Of a stretch of 64,000 bases of DNA, positions 28,301-38,600 are shown in pieces. The number at the start of each line of letters is the position of its first letter. Positions within the stretch are counted from its first letter, which is position 1. The position numbers and the translations under genes were made by a program. The notes under the pieces are model-generated. The model was not told where the DNA came from and ran no database searches. It was given only the letters and a program-made list of their open reading frames with translations. This stretch comes from Numida meleagris (Eukaryota; Chordata; Aves; Galliformes; Numididae), in assembly GCF_002078875.1 (NCBI RefSeq), contig NC_034421.1, forward strand, positions 5,184,499 to 5,248,498, written 5' to 3'.

Positions 28301-31300
28301 TGCCTGCTCCATGGGGCAGAGCACCAGGGGAGCAGAGCCTCTGGAGCCCAGCTTCATGTGCTCAGGAGCCAGCACCTCCAAAAGGGCCCTTTCCATCTGA
28401 CAGTAACTGAAATGAGCGAGCAAAACAACGGGGCAGCACTGCCCACAGAATGACTAAGCAAACACAGAAGGCAAGGCCTCAGAGATGGGCTTGTTAGCCT
28501 CAGCAACAAGTTTATCCCATGCAGAAAGCTGGCATTTCCCCAGGGGGCTGTGAAGAAGCAAATGGCAGTGGGCTGACCCCACAGAACCATCCCACAGACG
28601 TGGGGAAAAACAAAAATTCTTGGGCCTTGAGGTTTGCTCTGTAACACTGTGGGGCTCTAAGCACACTCCCCTCCAAATGCATATGCTTTATCACTCATGT
28701 GCTGCACGCATTTTGAGACCAAAACACAAAGTGTGACGTGTTTCAGCCAGAACCAAATGTTCAACACCAGACAAGGACAGGGGCTGCCAGGCCCTGCAGC
28801 CCCCGGGCTGTCCTCGTGCAAGGTCACCTCGTGGCCACTTCTGCCAAAGCTGCTGCTGCTCCTCCACCAGCCATGAGCACCGAGGGTAGAGCAAAAGCCT
28901 TCATCGCCTTCACAGGATGCTAAATTCAAAACCCAGAGCGGGTTATAAAACCAACGGCAGGGCGGGCTGATTTAAAGGTGTTCTTTCTTCAGCTAAGGAG
29001 AACAAACAATATGCTTCTCCTGGTGAAAACTGGATGGGTGAAATCTGGTCCACGAGGCTTTTCTGACCGTGTGTCTTTAGTTACACCCGTTGGAAATACA
29101 TGGCTCAAAAATCTGCCGAGTACACGCGCAGAGCGCTATCGAACTGGGAACGAGCTGTCCTCACGCTGCAGCCCTCACGTACAGACTTCTATTAGAAGCA
29201 TATGGAATAGACATTTAAGCGTCCTGTGCTGGAGGAGATAAAACTGCATTACTCAAAAATACATGCTATAATACCTTCGTGAACTACAATCTGCTTTTGT
29301 GGCTATAAAATAAATCCAGTCTTAGGAACCCAGTATTAAAGGGTATTATACTAATTATCCAGCTTCACACATATATGTAGTTTCTCCAAGTTTCCAGACT
29401 CATGACTCAGTATTTATTTGCTCCTTTAAAAGCACAGATATCCATTTTCATATTTCATGGAGATTTTCCTTACAACATAATCCATTATCATGAAGTGAAA
29501 GCAGATCCAAATAATCTTATAAAACTAAAAGCATTTTATCAGGCTCTCTTCTGCATGACAGGCACAATTCTGTACAAACAGCGGGGGCTGGACAGTTAAC
29601 AACCAGCCAGCTACAGCACTTGGTGGAAATGGACTTAAACCCTGAGGACAGCACATCCTGTGCCCCCATCATCGTGGGCAAAGCCAGCAATCACCTTTTG
29701 GATGCAATAATGCAATCTGTGAAAAGAGAGATGATTTAGTGCCCAGCGGCATCCCACGAACACGGAACGTGACCGGCCCCAGAGCCTAAGGTCACTGCAC
29801 ACTCTCTGAACACTGCACTCTGGTCTTACAAAAATACTCATCTGAAAAGTAACTTTCACTTTCAGCACAGCAAAAGGTAAGTTTACTCTGAAAGGAACTA
29901 AGGCAAACGGGGTGTGTGGGCCACAAAGCATGGGGTAATTCTTTCTACAGCATTACAGCGAGCTGATCACTGTAATAAATCTATCTCTGCACGTAATTAT
30001 CAGCTCATTTAGTTCGGAACCACTTTGCTATTCTAAGATTCATACAAATCTTAAGATATACGAAACCTGAGGAAAGCTCTTAAGTGTTTTCTATGAAGAA
30101 AGGAAAAGAAAAAGAATCTGTACACCTTTCTCATTAAAAAAAAAAAAAAAAGAAAAGAAGAGGGAACAAAGCAGCAGCTCTGGTAACAGACCACACCGTA
30201 TTTATCATCGATTTAACAACTCTGAACGGAATCTGCAAATGCTTTGATAGAAATCAATTGAACTGGTTCAGTATTGCTTCAATAAAGTGCCCCTGTGTCC
30301 TTTGTTGAAATCCTGCGGGCTGCTGAAGCAATACTCTTTGTGAAATCGCTGCACCGTGCCTGCTCTTAAAACAGGCTCCTAGGCAAGGGCCTGGACAAAC
30401 GTCCTTCATTCAAACCCTGTTTCGCCAACAGGAACCAAGGTTCAAGCCAGCATTTCCCCATCAACAACACCCTCACCACAAAGGACGTTAATTTCTAACA
30501 CTTTGTTAAAGATTAACTTGCAGGTCCCTGTGCAACTCAGGTCTGTTCCAGGAGACCGAGAGCCGACCAGAAGGCAGCTTCAGCAGCTCATGGGCCCGTC
30601 ACACAGGAGCCACGCCCCAGACGGAGCACGTCAGTCTGTCCATCCATCTGTCCGTCCATCCATGGCGCATCACACACAGCACTGCTGAGCTAAGCCCCGT
30701 GCACCCAATGGAGTTGGGAGGTGAGGAGTGAGCTTGGGTCCACGCACCTAAACGCTCCCCCAAAGTGTTCCCAAGGTCTCCAGAGTAACAACATATGATG
30801 GATGTAAATAGCTTTACCCTTTCTTTACATGTAAGCCATGTGGCCTATACCAAACAAGCAGTGTCAGGGGAAAAAAAAGTTACCAGCACTGCATACTCTT
30901 GTAATTCATTCAGTTTAAATCATCTCAGAAGTTTTCACTAACCTACAGTAAGGATATTTGCTCTGGTAACCTTGAATAGAGTGGTGACACTTTAAAGATG
31001 GCTGCCTTAAAAAAGGAAGATAAAAATGCAATTTATGGTGGGACATTGCATCTCGAGGTAAATTACTGCTACTGTGATTTGTGGCTTTCTCCACGAGGCA
31101 GCCTCTCTCCAGATATCAAGCATTTTGTCTTCACGATTTCACTACGCATCTTGCTCCATTCTTCCTCCTCACTGGCAGGGACCTTCATGGGAGCTCCATC
31201 AGGAAGCGCTGATCTCTGACTAAAGCAATGCTGCGAGGTGACCCTGGAGACTTCTGCTTCTGATGGGACGTGGAAAAGCATCATCGACTCACAAAGCCTT

Positions 31301-34169
31301 TGAGAAGTAACTGACTGTGCTACATAAACCCAGATGAGATTTTCAGCTTATGCATAAATATTGCCATTACCTCCCTTTGTTGCAACAAACAGGTAAAAGG
31401 CAATATGGCAAGAGCACAATGGTGTTTAAGGTCAGGAATGCTGCAACAGGTGCCTGCTTCTATTAACAGTCCTCCCAAAACAGCTTGGCGGGGACCTTGC
31501 AAGAGGCAAAAGGACAGATCAGTCTCCACAGGTCAGAGAAAGTACTAGAGAAAAATTAAGCAAGGTTTGTACTTGGTAGCCATACTGGTCTTTCACACAG
31601 AAAGTTTTATCAGCCAGCAGAAATCAGGTAGCTTTCAGAGATGTGGAACCTGGCTCCTATCTACACTGGCACTTTAGATGCAAGGGACTCCATCCATCTC
31701 CATTACAAATCCTCTGAGCTCATCCTAGCATTACTTTCTCACATTAAGCAAAAGAGTTGACATAAAAAGCCTGCCTGGCTTCAGACATTATCCAGAGAAA
31801 GAGAAACAGGAAAAAAGAAAATCCCTTGTATTACCCCTCTCAGCTCTCCCCAGACCTTCTCTAACATCTCTGCTCTTCCAGACCTGGCATTTATGCAAAG
31901 ATGTTGTCTAACCCTAACTAAATCTCCACAAGATCCTCTGCTACTTCCTGGCAGAGAACATGTGTTCCTGGTACTCTGATGGACCCACAGGATCCTCTGT
32001 GCTTCTTCCTTATTGTGAGTGCTAGGTCTTGCTTGAAAACATCGTAACTGTGTTTAACACGATATGTTTAAACAGCAATACAAAATTAGTCACCTTCTTT
32101 TAAAGAATGAAGAGAAACGTAAGTGAGAATTATATTCTACGAGCTCATTGAAAAAAAAACAACTGTGGAAACAGTGGGCAAATAGCACAGTCTGAGAACA
32201 AGGCGTGCTTTTGTCTTGCTGTTGCCTCAGAAAACTGGCAGTGATATGAGAAGCAGAAAAAAAAACCTCTTCTAAAATAAAATCTGCAGCTCTGTCTTCC
32301 CCCCCAGGGTTGAAAAAACATTAAAGCGTAACTGGATTTTGCATTATGGAAGCTGTACTGCGAGCCCCTCACACAGACCTAACCTGATCCTCCAATGCAG
32401 GATCCCTCTGATCTCTGTGTCAAAAGCCTTTATGTTGGCAGTGACTGCTCATTCAAAGAGAGTAAGGGGATGTAAGAGCTATGCAAACCTTGGCACTCCA
32501 GAGTTAGAAAGGCAGGAGCCTAGAAAAGCATTTTCTACCACTAAAACCTCTCAACAATAATTAAGTTCTAAGGAAGCCCCTTTAAACCACTTTGATGCTA
32601 AAAGAATCTGACAATAAATAGATCAGAAATTACCACCTTCAGTTAACAACGCTCAATGCAGAACGCTTGTCCAAGCAGCAAAGCAGCCAGCTGTCTTGGC
32701 AGATGTTATCGGACGGCCAAGCACAACAATGCAAATTCACTTTAAAAATCAAGGCTAACTTTCACTGTTCTCATTTTAACCCTCAAACTCTCAGCACTTC
32801 TCTGCCTAAGAAGAAGAAGTGAACATCTCAAAGTGGCTAAAGAAAAACAGCAAGATATATGGTCCATATCATTTGATAAAGCAAGGGTCCAGCCACCTTT
32901 GAAGTGTGAGACTCACCCACTTAAGGGCCTTGAGCTCTGCCACAGGCTGTCTGCACGTGTGGGCGCAGAGCTGCTAGAAAGGAACTTCTGGGTTTTGAGG
33001 CCATGAGCAGCTACTCGGCAGAATGTTTCCACTTTAATTCCCAAAGTCACGAATCCTCCATTGTTTCATAAGTTAATGTTGAATAGCTATAGCCTATACC
33101 TATTATACTATGTATAACCACTAAGTAAGGCATCAGAATTACTGTTGTTTACAAAACAAATCATGGAAACTGGGAGCATGGTTTCACCAGAGAGGGATGC
33201 CAATGCAAGTGCATGCAGCTGAGCATCGCCTCGGCTCCTGGGATTATATGCCACAGTGCCCATGCTGCAGGAACCCAAGCCAGTCTGCTCTTCTTTCCCA
33301 CCACAATGTGGGAGAGCTTGTATTCCTTCAGGGTCCGTGAGAAGCAAGCGGGAAGCCATGACAGCCACAGACAAGTGACACAGCCCTGCAGGAATGGAAC
33401 TCAGGCCTTCTCCTGTGGCCCCAGTAACCCAGACCTGACACAGCTGAGCACGAATACACACACAGGAGAAAAGAGGCACACACAGCAACCCAGCAAGCAC
33501 TTGGCTGGCCCTGCGGGGAGGGCACATTCACAACAACTCGCCCAGAGCCACCAAAGCATAAGCCCAACCACAGTCCAAGCACTGGGCGGAAAGGTGAATG
33601 TGTGCATCTCTAACCTGCACCGCTCTCCCAACACGGGCACGGGTCCTGCGTGGCTCCAGCCCTTGGGGATGAAGGCGGCTGGGGGAAGCAGCTGCACCCA
33701 CCCTGAAGCACTCCTTCCTCACAGCCTCCCCAAAGTCTCCACGGCCCTCTGGGAGCCCACGGCCCTTCACGATCTCCAGAGCCCCCACGAAGCCCTACAG
33801 CCCCTCGGAGCCTCCATGAAACACTGCGGCCCGCACCCGAGCCCCTCCAAATCCTCACAGCCCCATCAGCCCCTCACCTCCAACCCCCCAGCACAGCCCC
33901 CGGAGGTACCCCCCCACCCCAGAGACCTTCCAACCGCTGCAAAGACCCCATCCCACGCCCCTCCCGGCCTCCAGAGCCCCCGGCAGGCCCCCACTGCACC
34001 CTCCGCCCCTCTCTGTGCAACCCCACAGCCCGAAGGACACCGCTCCCCGGAGGCCTCCAGCCCCTCCGTTGGCCTCGCCGGTCCTCAAGGCCTTGTGAAG
34101 CACCCCCGCTGCCTTACCGAGGCTCTGCCCCACCGGGGTGCTGAACGGGTTCCCCAGCAGAAACTCCAT
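1268..34169 (-). CDS. TOM1L2: TOM1L2, endosomal VHS/GAT sorting adaptor, 3' part outside the window
   Basis: Target of Myb1-like 2, an adaptor that binds ubiquitinated cargo, Tollip and clathrin on endosomes. Coding exons in order are 34169-34118, 17041-16957, 16277-16199, 14579-14430, 10471-10337, 9396-9238, 8492-8376, 5735-5602, 3185-3137, 2565-2442 and 1385-1268. They join in frame to 1202 nt, about 400 codons. The VHS domain spans roughly residues 20-150 (exons 2-5). The GAT three-helix domain spans roughly residues 215-305 (exons 6-8). A clathrin-box-like LIDLG lies near residues 330-334. The start ATG at 34169 begins MEFLLGNPF, the family's N terminus, in good context (CCAAGATGG). All introns are GT-AG. 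Exon 11 ends in phase 2 and no continuation is visible in 1-1267. The human protein is about 507 residues, so about 105 C-terminal residues lie outside. The paralogues TOM1 and TOM1L1 fit less well, because the residues match TOM1L2 almost throughout. Confidence 0.97.
2442..2565 (-). CDS. TOM1L2: TOM1L2 coding exon 10
   Basis: Encodes [20 protein letters not shown] and onward to [10 protein letters not shown]. It contains the clathrin-box-like LIDLG. Acceptor CCAACAG, donor GTGAGT. Confidence 0.96.
3137..3185 (-). CDS. TOM1L2: TOM1L2 coding exon 9
   Basis: A small exon encoding [17 protein letters not shown] when joined to exon 8. Acceptor AAAACAG, donor GTAAGT. Confidence 0.94.
5602..5735 (-). 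CDS. TOM1L2: TOM1L2 coding exon 8
   Basis: Rest of the GAT domain: [20 protein letters not shown] and [16 protein letters not shown]. Acceptor CTCATAG, donor GTGAGA, ends in phase 2. Confidence 0.97.
8376..8492 (-). CDS. TOM1L2: TOM1L2 coding exon 7
   Basis: 39 codons of the first GAT helix, containing [19 protein letters not shown]. Acceptor ACATAG, donor GTAACA. Confidence 0.97.
9238..9396 (-). CDS. TOM1L2: TOM1L2 coding exon 6
   Basis: 53 codons of the serine- and glutamine-rich linker between VHS and GAT, ending in the conserved [11 protein letters not shown]. Donor GTATTG. It is the least conserved exon, as expected for a linker. Confidence 0.94.
10337..10471 (-). CDS. TOM1L2: TOM1L2 coding exon 5
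   Basis: 45 codons finishing the VHS domain, with [12 protein letters not shown] and the conserved [11 protein letters not shown] stretch. Donor GTAAGC. Confidence 0.97.
12330..12490 (+). repeat. Possible ancient amniote SINE/MIR-like fragment
   Basis: The stretch has the layout of old amniote SINEs: 'caatccctgccctagacagc', then 'ttacagataaggagctg', then 'gagattgaattcagacctg'. This matches the usual pattern of cargo words seen in MIR-type relics. It is diverged, and I cannot assign a subfamily or precise ends. Confidence 0.35.
14430..14579 (-). CDS. TOM1L2: TOM1L2 coding exon 4
   Basis: Exactly 50 codons of the VHS core (residues 73-122), including [20 protein letters not shown] and the SPKNNPP turn. 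The acceptor ends in a CA-rich run (GTGTGTAG) and the donor is GTACGC. Confidence 0.97.
16199..16277 (-). CDS. TOM1L2: TOM1L2 coding exon 3
   Basis: Encodes VHS residues about 46-72, containing [20 protein letters not shown]. The acceptor is CCTTCAG, the donor GTGAGT, and the exon ends in phase 0. Confidence 0.96.
16957..17041 (-). CDS. TOM1L2: TOM1L2 coding exon 2
   Basis: Encodes the start of the VHS domain, including [19 protein letters not shown]. The acceptor is TTTACAG and the donor GTATGC. It lies about 17 kb from exon 1. Confidence 0.96.
18255..18706 (+). mobile_element. CR1 LINE 3' fragment
   Basis: Matches the 3' end of avian CR1. It has the end of the reverse-transcriptase frame (gctctcagcaagt, then caccaagcc, then ccaagtgcaaggtctgcac, then cacctgggtcatggcaa). 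The untranslated tail follows, with ataaggaagacattcttta, gcccagaggtggcagtgccc and ggtcccttccaactcgaac, and ends in attctgtgattcc. It is 5'-truncated, as CR1 copies usually are, and antisense to TOM1L2. Divergence is moderate. Confidence 0.92.
30136..30151 (+). repeat. Poly(A) tract in TOM1L2 intron 1
   Basis: About 16 consecutive A, followed by an AG-rich run. No LINE or SINE body could be recognised immediately upstream. Confidence 0.6.
30629..30662 (+). repeat. Short TCCA/TCTG tetranucleotide repeat
   Basis: Imperfect repetition of tccatccatctgtccgtcca, a simple tetranucleotide tract of about 34 bases. Confidence 0.6.
34118..34169 (-). CDS. TOM1L2: TOM1L2 coding exon 1
   Basis: Encodes [17 protein letters not shown] plus one base. 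The donor GTAAGG lies at 34117-34112. The exon sits inside the CpG island shared with DRC3. Confidence 0.95.
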
Positions 34170-34618
34170 CTTGGGATGACAACAAACAGCGGCCCGGCGG
34201 CCCTCCCTCCCCCTCCCCACCCCGCCCTGACTGGCAGCCACCCCTACCAACCGCCGCTCGCATTGCCGGGCGTGGCCCGCCTCCTTGCAGCCCATTGGGC
34301 TGCGCTCGTAGATTCCGTGATGCCATAGGTTCAGGGGCGTGCCCATCACTGTCAAGCGACGGGCCCGCCCCCTCCGTAGTCCCGTCCCTTGCTACGCCCT
34401 CCGGTTGATGGACAGGCAGAGACACCGTTAGTGGCACACTCCATTGGGCAACGGTCGAAAACTTCTGCAATATTATTGGGTAATCAGACAGTCAATCATA
34501 CGCACCTCCTCCCGCCCCCAAGGCACGGTTTGGGTGCTGATTGGCTGACACGATTTTCTCGGGCTCTGATTAGCAGCCAGCCTTCCCACCCCCTCTCAGC
34601 CCATTGGCGGCAGAGCTC

Positions 34619-34628
34619 ATCACGTGAC
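34619..34628. promoter_or_regulatory. E-box ATCACGTGAC (USF/TFE-type)
   Basis: ATCACGTGAC is a CACGTG E-box with the flanks preferred by USF and TFEB-family factors. It overlaps TGACGTC (34625-34631), a CREB/ATF-type half palindrome. It lies immediately upstream of the presumed DRC3 first exon. Confidence 0.5.
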
Positions 34629-34641
34629 GTCCCTTAGCAAC
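34629..34641 (+). promoter_or_regulatory. RFX X-box of DRC3
   Basis: GTCCCTTAGCAAC fits the X-box consensus RYYNYY-N(1-3)-RRNRAC at every fixed position with a one-base spacer. RFX factors drive axonemal genes through such sites near the transcription start. DRC3 is a ciliary gene, so the location directly upstream of its presumed first exon supports function. Occupancy is inferred. Confidence 0.6.
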
Positions 34642-34644
34642 GCA

Positions 34645-34689
34645 CTTGGGCTTCCTTAGCTACTTCCCGGGCCTAGGGCTGAGGCGCAG
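34645..34689 (+). other. DRC3: Putative noncoding first exon of DRC3
   Basis: The first coding exon (35428-35604) is preceded by an acceptor (cccattaag), so an upstream leader exon is expected. A donor gcgcag|gtgggc lies at 34689/34690, just downstream of the X-box. The start of transcription cannot be read from the sequence, so the left end is a guess. Confidence 0.35.
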
Positions 34690-35040
34690 GTGGGCGGCGA
34701 GCCGGTAACGGGGCTGCGGGCCGGGCTCCGGGGCAGCACTGCGGATTTGTAAATGACAAAGTCAGGACAGAAAGTTGGGAATTGCTCACTTCCCTAACTG
34801 AAGGTGTTTGCATGCATATAGGCTGAATTAGGCCTGTGGGTCTGCACTAAAGGCCGCCTTCAGAAAATCGCTGTTACTGTTTATAAATGTTCCTTCTTCC
34901 TCAAACTTCCCTTTACTTTTATTACAAAAATGATGATTCAAATTTATGAAGCACTGCTGGTAATTTCTGTATGCTGTAAATACACTCTTGTCCTGTAAAT
35001 CAAACCTTCCCATAACAGTAAGCTTACATCTTAAAGGAAT

Positions 35041-35427
35041 AGGCCCTCCTCACGAGGAGGATCTCGGCAGTGAGGGATCACCATGGCTGCTCACCGGCCA
35101 CCCCGGTCCCTTTATCTAGCCACACTCCGTTATTCTCCACGGGAAACTCTCAGACATGGTGTGCAGGCTGTGCTCAGAGTCACATCAATGGCTTTGCAAC
35201 CCAGCCCACAGCAGTGGGTTGCGGCTCAATGATCTTCAAGATCCCTTCCCACCTAAGCCATTCTGTGAAAGTCAAGTTCGTCTCTGATATCAGCTATGAA
35301 GTGTTAGATCTTAATACTCAACCATGTTGCTAATCCCCTGGAATTGTCATGGCGGTTCAATGAAGGTTGGAAATAGTAGCCAGACAGTAGCTTTATTATT
35401 ATTGCTTTTTCTTTTCTGCCCATTAAG
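35041..35427 (+). other. DRC3 leader intron, 3' part
   Basis: Contains a perfect 7-base inverted repeat (cctcctc-ac-gaggagg, about 35045-35060) and a CR1 tail (35205-35270). No coding sequence is seen before the acceptor at 35427. Confidence 0.55.
35205..35270 (+). mobile_element. Short CR1-like 3' tail
   Basis: The words ggctcaatgatcttcaagat and cccttcccacctaagcc followed by attctgtga are the standard end of a CR1 element. Upstream similarity fades quickly, so it is either very short or diverged. Confidence 0.65.
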
Positions 35428-35604
35428 GCTGATATCCTCTAAAAATGAGTCAGTCAGACAACAGCTTTGAGCCAAATGTTATTGACGATGAAATGCTTCA
35501 GAAAGCAGTTGAAGAGCAGTGGCCAGAGGACATAAGGAATATTGCCAAAGCAGAAGGTGGTATTGACTTTAAAGATGTGATGGAGCTACAGCTTAGTTTT
35601 AGAA
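35428..35604 (+). CDS. DRC3: DRC3 coding exon 1 (with short leader)
   Basis: ATG at 35445. Encodes MSQSDNSFEPNVIDDEML and onward to DFKDVMELQLSFR. Acceptor cccattaag, donor GTGAGT. Confidence 0.94.
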
Positions 35605-38600
35605 GTGAGTATCAGAACATATATATTTATTGAATGAAATAAGCATTAATTGGCTGCCTGGCAATTAAGCAATAATGATCATCTTAGGCTTTTAGTCATG
35701 CCTGTAAGCAGCAGTTTCAGTTGAGCAGTCTGGGTGGTATTGCTGATGGGTAGCTTTAAAGCTGCTTAGCTTTATGCTATTGTCAGCGCTATTCTTATTT
35801 AACATTTATATTGTGGTGACACCTACAGGCCACAGGCCTATCGGGTCCGTCTCTACGTGGACAAATCAAATCCTGGGCAGGCTCAGCCATCAGTGGCAAT
35901 TATCCGAGAGCTGTTGTGAGAATGTGGTGATTACTGTCCAGTTTGGTAGCTTCCTCTGGTCCATGGCATCATCACAGCCTGTCTCTTCCTGCCAAATTAG
36001 TCATAAGGTTGCATTCAAAAAATGAGAAGGAAGAACATTTGGTTCAATATTTGAATATTTTGGACAAAATCAGATAATTTGTTGCGTGATCCTGTGGATG
36101 AGTTCCTTAGGATACACTTGCAATTACCTGATCCTGCATGTATTTGTTTGCAAATACAAAACAAAGAACTGCGTCACTATATTGTGTATGTGCAGCTCAT
36201 TGCATTACACTGCACTCACTGAACAGCAATAGCACTGAATACAATTTTCTGGGAAGCCATTGGAGGATAGAAAATAATTGGGAGTAAGAGTGTTCTGTGT
36301 TTTTCTGTCACCTTGGTCCTAATGTTTTGCTGTAATACCTAACAGCCTGCCCTTGTGATTCTGTTTTTGGAGGAAGCTAAATGCAGCCATATTGATTAGT
36401 TCTAAACTGCAACCTTCGCAGAAACAGTAGACCTCAACTTGTTCTCCTGTGATGAGAATCCTGAGAGCAGGAAAGTAACTTTCAAAAGCAGTAACTGGCC
36501 ACTAGTAGCCTGCAAATGCAGGGAAAAGCAAGAGTTTCATCCCAAACCTCATTTACAGAGTGGAAGGGAAAATGAAGGTCAAGGCCTCTTAGCGGTGGAT
36601 TCATAAAGCCACTCTTGGCTGCAGCCAGCACCCCCTCAGCGACTCGTTGGCTTCGCTGATGAGCAGTGTGCTGGGACGGGATGCTGAGGTTAACTGGGCT
36701 GTTTCACTGACATTGCTTTCAGCCGGTGAACCACTCCGCTCTCTGGGGCAGTCGTCACACTTAGTGTAATCTGCTAAAAGTCATTTTGGAAGAAAGACTG
36801 GATATTTTTCCTTCTGCTAAACTGGAAGCTGACTCGGGTGAAAGGCAGATTTATTTATTTATTTATTTCCCTCTGCCCTTAGATATCCTGCAGATTGATA
36901 ATCTGTGGCAGTTTGAGAATCTTACTAAGCTGCAGCTGGACAACAACATCATTGAGAAGATAGAAGCTCTGGAGAGTCTGGTTCACCTTGTGTGGCTTGG
37001 TAAGATAAGGCACACAGGGCTGGATGCCTTCTCAGGTGCAAAGCAATTGGCAGTAGAGACAGGATGTCACATTCCTTCTCAAACGCAACTGATAGGAGCT
37101 TTCTCAGGGAAGCCTGTCAGCTGTCTGTGTGTTTCCTCATTTGACTGTCAAATGTCAAAAGGCATGAATATCAGTACTGCAAAGCAATCCTTCAAATGTT
37201 TAAAAACCTGGTTTTAATAAATTTGGTGTGGCACGAACAGGAAGCTGAGATTTCAAGGCTGTTTCCAGGTTTTTTACTCATATTTAGAGGTGACTTTCAG
37301 AAATACCGATGAAAACTCTGTGATTTAGAAACCTCTATTCTGTTTATTAAGGTAATGCAAACATTTTGGAACCTAGAACCCCTGAAAGACAACGGTGTGT
37401 TTATCCCTGCATGCTTAAGGGCTTGTCATCTTTCTTGTGCCAAGAAGTGGGACTACTTTCAATCAAAACCTCAGGATACTGATATCAGCACCACGGAGTG
37501 GTGCTGGCTCTGATGCTGGGCATATCAGTGGCTGCTGCTCCAGATTCATAGCTTACAGCATTCTCTGGTAACTGCAGCGACCTTATTGGGTGGCAGCATA
37601 AATATATCCTCGGCAGCTGCTGAAAATAGCGTGCAAGGCTTTGGTTCATAAGCACATCTCAAAATGTCTAAATGAGTTCTTCCGCTCTGTTGTCTGCACT
37701 GTTCCGCTGCACAGATGACTAATGCACTTGTGAATCACAGCAGATCACCACTGCGCGAGCAGTGTTTTGAAGCACACTCAGGCATTGCAGTTTGCCCAGA
37801 GGTTCTAGTGGTTCAGCAGCTGCTGTGTACATGTGTTAGCTGCCCAGGGGCTGGGGTGACGCCCAGAACTGGTAACCACATCAGATGCTTTTGGAATCCT
37901 GAAGCACTCAGCTCCAGCCTGAGGGTAAATGCTGCCCTTACTCGTGATGAACATAGGTGTTAGCCTAGATGTTTTGGCAGGATGGGATGAAGAAATATTA
38001 ACGAGTGAAATAGCTACAGTGAGTCTATGCCCTTGCATATCTTTATTGGCAACAGAGTGGTGAGTGTGGAGCTGACATATGCTGGTCCTGGCGGAGTCAC
38101 CATGATGGCGAGCTCCAGTGCAGCAGGCAAGAGTCTGCAAGAAACAAGGCAGAGAATGTCAAATTTGTCACAGAAATGCTCCCTTTTCAGGGCACCTCTT
38201 TTCTTGTAGTTTAGGTTTCCCCTTAAGGTAGAATTCATTCTGAGGTTGTGTATGTGGACTCTGCATGGAATGTTTTCACCCATTCCTCTCAAATACGTGT
38301 TAGAGTTGTAAGGAGGAGATGTGTACATTGTTTCCTGACCCAGAAAATGGTGATTTCATGCTGAGCCTTTCCTGGGGGACATTGAACACCCCTGAGGAAA
38401 ATACTGTGTACAAACTTCTAAATCAAGACTCGGGCTAAATGCAAGATCTGAATTGGGGCGTTCTGCGAGAAAGAATTTAACTTTTGCTTATAAAACTTCT
38501 GATTTCTAAACTCTTCCCCAGACTTGTCCTTCAACAACATTGAAGTAATTGAGGGCCTGGATACCCTTGTCAAACTGCAGGACCTAAGCCTCTGCAACAA

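Larger units (their letters stand above)
17042..34117 (-). other. TOM1L2 intron 1, about 17 kb
   Basis: The long first intron separates the start exon from the VHS exons. It contains a CR1 tail (18255-18706), short A-rich runs (for example 30136-30151), a small TCCA-type repeat (30629-30662) and a GC-richer island around 25900-26400. Open frames of up to 209 codons occur, but none shows a recognisable domain. I see no coding exon, tRNA or snoRNA. Long first introns often carry enhancers, but nothing in the sequence alone picks one out. Confidence 0.75.
33850..34730. promoter_or_regulatory. CpG-rich head-to-head promoter of TOM1L2 and DRC3
   Basis: A GC- and CpG-rich block covers TOM1L2 exon 1 and the sequence up to the presumed first exon of DRC3, about 0.5 kb between the two starts. 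There is no TATA box at a sensible place. ATTGG (inverted CCAAT, the NF-Y site) occurs at 34294, 34443, 34475, 34540 and 34603, all in one orientation. A GC box is at about 34364-34373. The arrangement fits a TATA-less bidirectional promoter. Confidence 0.8.

Noticed and set aside
33213..34328. A 371-codon plus-strand open frame, rich in Pro, over TOM1L2 exon 1.
   Set aside because: It is antisense to a certain exon and lies largely in a CpG island, where stop codons are rare. Its composition is low-complexity and it has no domain.
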